The notes under the pieces were generated by a model. That model saw only the letters and a list, made by a program, of their open reading frames with translations, did no database searches and was not told the DNA's origin. From Pseudomonadota bacterium (GTDB taxonomy: Bacteria; Pseudomonadota; Gammaproteobacteria; Pseudomonadales; Pseudohongiellaceae), in the NCBI GenBank assembly GCA_027621405.1, contig JAQCBT010000001.1:124001-188000 (forward strand): 64,000 nt of DNA, in the 5' to 3' direction. Shown piece by piece: positions 58,722 to 64,000 of this stretch (position 1 is its first letter; every line of letters starts with the position of its first letter). The translations under genes were made by a program, and so were the position numbers.

Positions 58722-59507
58722 ATGCGGTTTCATGCGGCCTTCAGGATAGCTCGACTAGGCGTCGCCCTGCAGCTACTCATTCTCCCATTGCTGACCAGCC
58801 AGTCTCGAGCGGAAGAAATATTGGTAGCAGTGGCCTCAAACTTCGCGGAACCCATGGCACAGATCATCGCGGAATTTGAAGCCGGGACCGGCCACCGAAT
58901 AGAGATGGCAATCGGATCCTCAGGCAGGTTTTACGCACAGATCGTGAACGGCGCGCCATTCCAGATATTTTTCTCTGCGGATCAGGACAAGGTAGCCCAA
59001 TTGGCGGTGAATGGATTAATCGTGCCCGACACCGAGTTTACCTATGCAGTAGGCCGTCTCGTCTTGTGGAGTGCGGCAGAAAATTCTGATCTGGTTGACC
59101 TTGATCGGCTGGCTGACTCATCGTTTCAGCGGCTGGCGATCGCCAATCCCAGGGTCGCACCCTATGGAGCGGCAGCAGTTGAAGTTCTGCAGTCCGTCGG
59201 TATTTCCCCACTGAACGATCAGCGTATTGTGCAGGGAGAAAATATAGCTCAGGCATTCCAGTTTGTTGATACCGGGAACGCTGAATTGGGACTCGTGGCG
59301 CTTTCCCAGGTCTACCGGGATGGTCGGCTTGTAAAGGGCAGCTCACAGATTGTTTCGCAGGACTTGCATCAGCCGATTCGGCAGGATGCGGTACTCCTCG
59401 CACGGGCTGCAGAGTGTGGGGCCTGTCGCCAGTTTCTTGACTTTGTCGCATCTGAAACCGGTCAGCGAATCATGCAATCCTTTGGTTATTCCCAATACCA
59501 GGAGTAG
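58722..59507 (+). CDS. modA: molybdate-binding periplasmic protein, orphan
   Basis: The 261-residue protein has a signal peptide (to SRAEE) and the ModA ligand regions AVASNFAEPM, GSSGRFYAQIVNGAPFQIFFSADQDK, NPRVAPYGAAAVEVL and FVDTGNAELGLVALSQV. ModA proteins deliver molybdate or tungstate to ModBC. Neither permease nor ATPase gene is nearby, so the transporter must be elsewhere or the protein has another use. It converges with btuB; I see no Mo-box. Confidence 0.85.
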   Translation: MRFHAAFRIARLGVALQLLILPLLTSQSRAEEILVAVASNFAEPMAQIIAEFEAGTGHRIEMAIGSSGRFYAQIVNGAPFQIFFSADQDKVAQLAVNGLIVPDTEFTYAVGRLVLWSAAENSDLVDLDRLADSSFQRLAIANPRVAPYGAAAVEVLQSVGISPLNDQRIVQGENIAQAFQFVDTGNAELGLVALSQVYRDGRLVKGSSQIVSQDLHQPIRQDAVLLARAAECGACRQFLDFVASETGQRIMQSFGYSQYQE

Positions 59508-59546
59508 TCTCGAATCCTGGTATCGGGAAACCCCCTGTCGCTGCTA

Positions 59547-61442
59547 CTAACGCGTCAGGCTGTAGTTCAAGCCGATATAGGCGGCACTCGCAGCAGTGTT
59601 GTAGTCGGTTACCTGGATATAGCTCTCGTCCAGTAAATTCTCCACTCTTCCGTAGATGCGAAGTGATTCCGAAACCTGGATAGAAGCATTGAGGTCTACG
59701 ATGTCATAGCCATCTACGCTAACGTCCCCAATATCTTGAGCGTCTGTCTGGGACCGATAGTAGGCGGCAAACCGTACTCTACCGTTATTGCTTGTATAGA
59801 GTGCTCCCGCGTTGAACAGGTTCTCCGGCCGTAGCAGGCGAGGAGACCCGTCCGGGCGTTCAGTGTCGTTGTGGGTATAGTTGGCTACCAGTTGCCAGAT
59901 TTCGCTCAGGGGAAGTTCGGCACTCAGTTCGATACCTCTGGAATTCCCCTTTCCGATATCCTGCAGGTAGCCACTGAATGTGGAGAAATCGAAGTAGATG
60001 GCATTCTCGACATCCTGATCGAAATACACAGCATCCAGGTGTAACTGATCAACGAAGTATTCCAGGCCGACTTCCCAGCCCCGGCTTTCTTCCTGGGCCA
60101 GGCTTATACCCGCCGCAGGAGGAAAAGCAAAAGGTCCGGAGTTGTAGGCAATTTCAAAAGGGCTCGGTGCCCTGAAGCCGGTGCCATAGGCACCCCTGAT
60201 CTTTAGAGTGCCGCTACCAGTTTGCTGGAGAAAGGCAGCACTGAGGCGATGGCTGGTATTAGACCCAAAGTCATCATTCTCATCCTGTCGTATTCCTGCA
60301 GTAAGAAATAACGAATTGGAAAAATCTGACAAATACTCGAGGAATACGCCACTATTGTCTCTGCCGACTCCATTGTTTGTTGCTTCTTCCTGGTCGGCTC
60401 CAAACACGAGATCAAAGCCCGGTAGTCCCTTTGCTGAGCCAATATATTCCCATCGCCGCAGTTCGCCATCGGCACCGAAGCTAAAAGCGTTGGAAGCGAA
60501 GCTGTCCCTGTCGGTATCCGTGCTGTTGAAGGAAAGTGAATGATTGAATGTCTCTCCGGCATAGTTCAGGGCTATCCGGCTGGCCGAGATGTTGCTCCTG
60601 GCAACACAATCCTCAACCCGGGTTAGGGTGAAACAGCCGTCAAATTCACTCTCCGCATCGACATCGCGGTGGACCATTTCCAGTCGCAACTTCTCGGCTA
60701 TAGCGAAACCCAATCGACCATGGAGGCTGGTGTTCTCATAGCCATCGTTATCCATCAGGGTTGTATCCGACTGTCGGGCGTTGAAGCCATCGCTGGAGTA
60801 ATCAGTTGCGGAAATAAAGTAGTCGACGGCTTGTGCGCCGCCACCGAGTGTTACATTCAACTGATTGCTGCCATAGCGTCCACTCTGAAGATCGCCACTG
60901 AAAAGAAGTCCGGCGTCTGTTCGACTGCTACTGATATTGATAACTCCACCTGCATCGGCACCATAGGCCAGGCCCTGAGGCCCGCGCAGCACTTCGATCC
61001 TGCCGAGTCCTTCGCTAAGTATGTGCTCGAAGGGTGTGGCGATCTGCACGCCGCTGGGATCCTGTATGCGGATGCCATCGAGAATCGTGAGTGTCCTGAA
61101 CACCTCCTCTCCACGGATGCGCACACTGGTGGGTTGGCCCATTCCGCCACTGCTGCTCGTTGTAACACCGGGTAGCTGGCGCAAGATGTCTGCCACTGCC
61201 TGGTTGCCATAGGATTCGATAGCATCCTCGTCAAGGCTTGAGACAGACGTGCCTAACCTGCTCACAGGCAGCGGTAGCCTGCTGGACGTTACGATAATCT
61301 CTTCAGAAACGGCGGCCGTATCCTGGGCAGCTGCCTGGCCAATCGCCAGGATCGACGCCAGTAACAGGGCCGTCAATTGAATTGAACGGCATGTTTGGTA
61401 ACTACCGGGACAGGAGTCACCAGTGCGGTGCTTATAAGACAT
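59547..61442 (-). CDS. btuB: BtuB-type TonB-dependent cobalamin receptor
   Basis: A 631-residue outer-membrane receptor with a signal peptide, TonB box (SEEIIVTSSRLPLPVSRLG) and plug (VADILRQLPGVTTSSSGGMGQPTSVRIRGEEVFRTLTILDGIRIQDPSG...IEVLRGPQGLAYGADAGGVINI). A BtuB-sized barrel ends GLNYSLTR. One Cys pair (FDGCFTLTRVEDCVAR) may be an external-loop disulfide. Receptor sequence alone would leave the ligand open, but the cobalamin riboswitch in its leader identifies it as a B12 or cobinamide importer. GAGG on the minus strand lies 9 nt before the ATG, inside a hairpin. Confidence 0.88.
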   Translation of the reverse strand: MSYKHRTGDSCPGSYQTCRSIQLTALLLASILAIGQAAAQDTAAVSEEIIVTSSRLPLPVSRLGTSVSSLDEDAIESYGNQAVADILRQLPGVTTSSSGGMGQPTSVRIRGEEVFRTLTILDGIRIQDPSGVQIATPFEHILSEGLGRIEVLRGPQGLAYGADAGGVINISSSRTDAGLLFSGDLQSGRYGSNQLNVTLGGGAQAVDYFISATDYSSDGFNARQSDTTLMDNDGYENTSLHGRLGFAIAEKLRLEMVHRDVDAESEFDGCFTLTRVEDCVARSNISASRIALNYAGETFNHSLSFNSTDTDRDSFASNAFSFGADGELRRWEYIGSAKGLPGFDLVFGADQEEATNNGVGRDNSGVFLEYLSDFSNSLFLTAGIRQDENDDFGSNTSHRLSAAFLQQTGSGTLKIRGAYGTGFRAPSPFEIAYNSGPFAFPPAAGISLAQEESRGWEVGLEYFVDQLHLDAVYFDQDVENAIYFDFSTFSGYLQDIGKGNSRGIELSAELPLSEIWQLVANYTHNDTERPDGSPRLLRPENLFNAGALYTSNNGRVRFAAYYRSQTDAQDIGDVSVDGYDIVDLNASIQVSESLRIYGRVENLLDESYIQVTDYNTAASAAYIGLNYSLTR

Positions 61443-61451
61443 GAATTATAT

Positions 61452-61476
61452 CCTCAATGAATGAATTTCAATGAGG
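61452..61476 (-). promoter_or_regulatory. hairpin sequestering the btuB ribosome-binding site
   Basis: On the minus strand CCTCA-T-TGAA and TTCA-T-TGAGG fold with a 5-nt loop and a single T:T mismatch. The 3' arm contains the GAGG Shine-Dalgarno of btuB, so closure of this hairpin would block translation. A likely expression platform of the cobalamin riboswitch. Confidence 0.6.
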
Positions 61477-61591
61477 GAGGAACAGAGAGTAGCGAACGCG
61501 TGCGCGAGGCAGGAAATTCAACTACCGATGAGCCCTCCGCTGCATCGTGACCGATCAGCAATTTGCTGGCTGATCGTGTTGCACTACTTCG

Positions 61592-61742
61592 GGCCGGTGT
61601 CGGGCTCATAGAGACGTCATTCGTCTTTAATTACCGTTGCGGGGGCAGCGCCGGAATCATCAAATGCCAAAAAAAGGCTGAAGATTCACCGGACTTCCCG
61701 TTTACCCGGCAGTCACAGTCAAGTGAATACCGGCACCCGGAG
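61592..61742 (-). promoter_or_regulatory. cobalamin riboswitch (variant)
   Basis: The minus strand contains the conserved core GGGAAGTCCGGTGAA ... GATTCCGGCGCTGCCCCCGCAACGGTAA (about 61704 to 61631). It is closed by CCGGGTG at the 5' end pairing with CACCGG at the 3' end (GAGCCCGACACCGG). P5 is extended by a GCC-T7-GGC hairpin. After CGGTAA there is only a short AGACG/CGTCT stem, where the common form has a long arm with GCCACTG. A further stem, GATCAGC/GCTGATC (61552-61575), lies between the core and btuB. Confidence 0.85.
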
Positions 61743-61921
61743 CAGGATCGATAATCTATAGGCAATTGTTTAGAGGGTCAATCCACTTGTTCTGACTGGT
61801 GTTGGGCTAAATAGTCTGCTCTGTTGGTGAAGTGGCAGCTTTTCTCGATGCAGAATTGGTTGTGCTGCCCATTTCCCCTATACTGACTTCAGCGATTCTT
61901 TTGCATTAGTAAGGAGCACCT

Positions 61922-62578
61922 TTGTCAGATCCGTCGCCAAGCAGCAATGATTCCGGGGAAAGTGAATCTCAGTCCGCCTCGCTAGTACTTGCTGGCATGG
62001 AAAAGAAATTCCTGCGCCTCACCTTCTGGCAGACTGTACTTTCAGTCGCCGGCGTATTCACCGGTGCGGTGGCACTGGTCGCAGCATTGAATGAATCCCA
62101 GGCGGTCCGCCAGCAAACGTCGGCTTCAGTCTGGCCCTACGTTCAGTTCATGATCAATGACACTTCCGCCGAAGATGCGGCGTCATTTGAGCTTTCTCTC
62201 AACAATGTTGGTGTTGGACCTGCGCGTATGCAGGGGATGCGTGTTACTTTGGATAGCGAAGTCGTCCGTGACTGGCAATCGCTTACCGCAATCCTCCTGC
62301 CAGAAGGCGCCGAACTCGGGGTGGATTACGGAAAGTCCAGTGTTAGCCGCCGGGTATTGGGTCCAGGCGAGTCCCTTGTCGCCTTTCAGACCCAACACAA
62401 AGATCTCGCGCTTAGATTGCAGGATGCCACATACAGTGGCGCATTGAATGTCAGTTATTGTTATTGTTCAATTTTCGATGAGTGCTGGAATCTGCCGAGT
62501 AGCGCCGATTCCGGCGCGGAGCTGATCGAATCCTTGTCATCTTGTCCGGCTTATGGCGCAGAGAGCTTTCTGGACTAA
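61922..62578 (+). CDS. single-pass membrane protein, unknown function
   Basis: The start is TTG at 61922, with AAGGAG 5 nt upstream. The 218-residue product has a polar Ser-rich N-terminus, one transmembrane helix (about 35-57, FWQTVLSVAGVFTGAVALVAAL) and a predicted beta-rich domain (SVWPYVQFMINDT...FELSLNNVGVGPARMQGMRVTLD). That layout is common in uncharacterised bacterial membrane proteins. Cys residues cluster near the end (YCYCSIFDEC). Function unknown. Divergent from btuB. Confidence 0.7.
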   Translation: MSDPSPSSNDSGESESQSASLVLAGMEKKFLRLTFWQTVLSVAGVFTGAVALVAALNESQAVRQQTSASVWPYVQFMINDTSAEDAASFELSLNNVGVGPARMQGMRVTLDSEVVRDWQSLTAILLPEGAELGVDYGKSSVSRRVLGPGESLVAFQTQHKDLALRLQDATYSGALNVSYCYCSIFDECWNLPSSADSGAELIESLSSCPAYGAESFLD

Positions 62579-62858
62579 TCAGGCATGCAGGATCGAAGGC
62601 GCCTGGGATTGTGTCCTGCGCCTGCGGTAGTTGCTTCCCTGATTCTGCCGCCCAGTCAGCGATTACGTGACTGACTCACTCTCACCCTCGATCCCTGAAT
62701 GACATTGCTGACGGACTGGAACCATGTGTTGCAGAACCGACACGAAGCGGGGGCAATCTGCCTCGTTCCGAAGAGCGCGCCTGCCGTGTAGAATACGAGC
62801 CTTGGTGTTGTAATATACCTACCCTGTCCTGAGATTTTACCTGCTGCGGAGAATACCG

Positions 62859-63452
62859 ATGAAGATGACCCGAATCCTGGCGAGCACAAGCACCGTATTG
62901 GTGGCAAGCTTGTTTTCCAGCCTGGCCAGTGCGCACTGGTCCCTGAACAACGATGCCTCAACCCTGAGTTTCGTGACCGTAAAGGCAGAGCACGTGGCGG
63001 AGGTGCATACCTTCGACGTGCTGTCCGGCGAAATAGCGGACGATGGCAGCGTGGAAATCACCATCGAACTGGCCAGTGTGAATACGCTGATACCCATCCG
63101 CAACGAACGCATGCAGGCCATGCTGTTCGAAACCAATATGTTTCCTGAAGCCACCATCACGGCAGATATCGACCTCGATGGATTTACCGCCATGACTCCA
63201 GGTGCCAGTGAAGCTATCCAGCTGAACTTCAGCCTGAACATGCGGGAAACGTCCCGTTCCTATACTGCAGATGTCTTGGTTACACGGCTGGAAAACGGAC
63301 TGGTAGCGTCTACCCTGAAGCCGGTCGTGGTCACTGCCGAGCAATTCGACCTGATCACCGGGGTGGAAGCACTGCGTGAAGTGGCGGGGCTGCCCAGCAT
63401 CAGTCGCGCTGTTCCAGTCTCATTTACCGTTGTGTTCGATCAGGGGCACTAG
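62859..63452 (+). CDS. YceI-family periplasmic lipid-binding protein
   Basis: YceI proteins are lipocalin-like barrels that bind polyisoprenoids or related lipids. The 197-residue product has a signal peptide (to SSLASA), then HWSLNNDASTLSFVTVKAEHVAEVHTFDVLSGEI and VEITIELASVNTLIPIRNERMQAMLFETNMFPEATITAD, the family core with the buried Arg/Glu pattern. Single gene with its own terminator, so its partner is unclear. Confidence 0.88.
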   Translation: MKMTRILASTSTVLVASLFSSLASAHWSLNNDASTLSFVTVKAEHVAEVHTFDVLSGEIADDGSVEITIELASVNTLIPIRNERMQAMLFETNMFPEATITADIDLDGFTAMTPGASEAIQLNFSLNMRETSRSYTADVLVTRLENGLVASTLKPVVVTAEQFDLITGVEALREVAGLPSISRAVPVSFTVVFDQGH

Positions 63453-63502
63453 CCACGTCTGACGAAGCACGGTTAGTGGGTCCGGGTATTCCAGACCTGA
63501 AC

Positions 63503-63529
63503 AAAAGGGCTCAGTAGAGCCCTTTTTTT
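63503..63529 (+). terminator. intrinsic terminator after the YceI gene
   Basis: GGGCTC-AGTA-GAGCCC flanked by AAAA and a seven-T run. The A-tract on the other side allows use by the convergent minus-strand gene too. Confidence 0.85.
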
Positions 63530-63566
63530 GGTGTGTAAACTTTCATTTCCTTGTGCCGGCAATGAA

Positions 63567-63998
63567 TCAGGTAGCCAGTTCCTTTGCGTTGCTGGCCTGA
63601 TTAGCCGATTTCCTGTTGCGTACGCGCCAGCGTGAGAAGCGACGTAGCGCAAGCGCCAATCCCGTCCACACAAGCATTGCACCTGCAGCGGATGCAATGC
63701 CCGCGATGGTTTGACCGGGCAGTCCCAAGGCTTCGCCGGTGTGCAGGAAACGTACCCAGCGTCTTGCCTGGACTCCTGGAGCCTGGTCGGTAAAGGGTAC
63801 CCAGCTAATTTCCGCGCCGGAGACCCTGTCCAGGGTCAGGCTATGTCGCAATTGCGGCTGGCCACCATCGCCCTCATCGATTGTGAGAGAAATGGTTTGT
63901 GCGCCTGGCTCCGGTAGGGCGAAGCTGATGGTTTGCCAGTCTTCCTTGTAAGTCGTTGCCGTTGCCAACAAGGTCTCAAGAGACTGCGTCCGGGTAGG
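63567..63998 (-). CDS. PepSY-type membrane protein, C-terminal part (runs off the window)
   Basis: The frame is open to the right edge with no stop. The visible 143 residues end in the PepSY_TM signature RWVRFLHTGEALGLPGQTIAGIASAAGAMLVWTGLALALRRF (a conserved His plus the last transmembrane helix) and a basic tail. Family members occur near TonB receptors and are linked to iron or siderophore handling; the rest of this gene and its neighbours are outside the window. Confidence 0.8.
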   Translation of the reverse strand, partial: PTRTQSLETLLATATTYKEDWQTISFALPEPGAQTISLTIDEGDGGQPQLRHSLTLDRVSGAEISWVPFTDQAPGVQARRWVRFLHTGEALGLPGQTIAGIASAAGAMLVWTGLALALRRFSRWRVRNRKSANQASNAKELAT

Positions 63999-64000
63999 CT

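Overview
This window comes from a free-living gammaproteobacterium, probably a marine oligotroph near the OMG or Pseudohongiella-like groups. That placement is inference. It rests on the gene order dapB-carA-carB-greA-yhbY-rlmE-ftsH-folP-glmM-tpiA-secG-tRNA-Leu-tRNA-fMet-rimP-nusA-infB-rbfA-truB-rpsO-pnp, which is conserved in Pseudomonas-like gammaproteobacteria. It also rests on several TonB receptors, a DUF3379-type anti-sigma factor and secreted proteins typical of marine gammaproteobacteria.

Layout. 1-6.1 kb holds folK, a TonB receptor remnant without a plug domain, comF, an acyl-CoA dehydrogenase and an ECF sigma/anti-sigma pair. 6.3-28.7 kb is the housekeeping block (lysine and carbamoyl-phosphate synthesis, transcription fidelity, rRNA modification, proteolysis, folate, cell-wall sugar, protein export, two tRNAs, translation initiation and RNA decay). 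It ends in a strong terminator. A predicted promoter, a 13-codon leader ORF and an intrinsic terminator precede carA.

28.9-37.4 kb is accessory. It has a secreted protein joining a c-type heme domain to a copper-monooxygenase-like domain, a secreted partner of unknown function, two large TonB-dependent receptors and a small membrane protein. 37.4-46 kb has the fused B12-dependent isobutyryl-CoA mutase IcmF, an alpha/beta hydrolase whose nucleophile is replaced by Ala, an EamA transporter, a methyltransferase with a long helical N-terminus and a threonine ammonia-lyase.

45.9-52 kb is a sulfide oxidation module. A FisR-type sigma-54 activator with three Cys in sulfane-sulfur-sensor spacing is divergent from a 29-residue membrane protein, a persulfide dioxygenase, a DUF442-sulfide:quinone oxidoreductase fusion and a SulP transporter. 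A near-consensus -24/-12 promoter and upstream TGACA half-sites lie between them. PPK2 follows on the other strand.

52.8-64 kb is mixed. It has a 265-bp MITE-like element, two further alpha/beta hydrolases, a LysR regulator, secreted proteins of unknown function, an orphan molybdate-binding protein, and a BtuB-type receptor behind a variant cobalamin riboswitch whose leader also contains a hairpin over the Shine-Dalgarno. B12 uptake (btuB) and use (icmF) therefore occur in the same window. A YceI protein and a truncated PepSY-type membrane protein close it.
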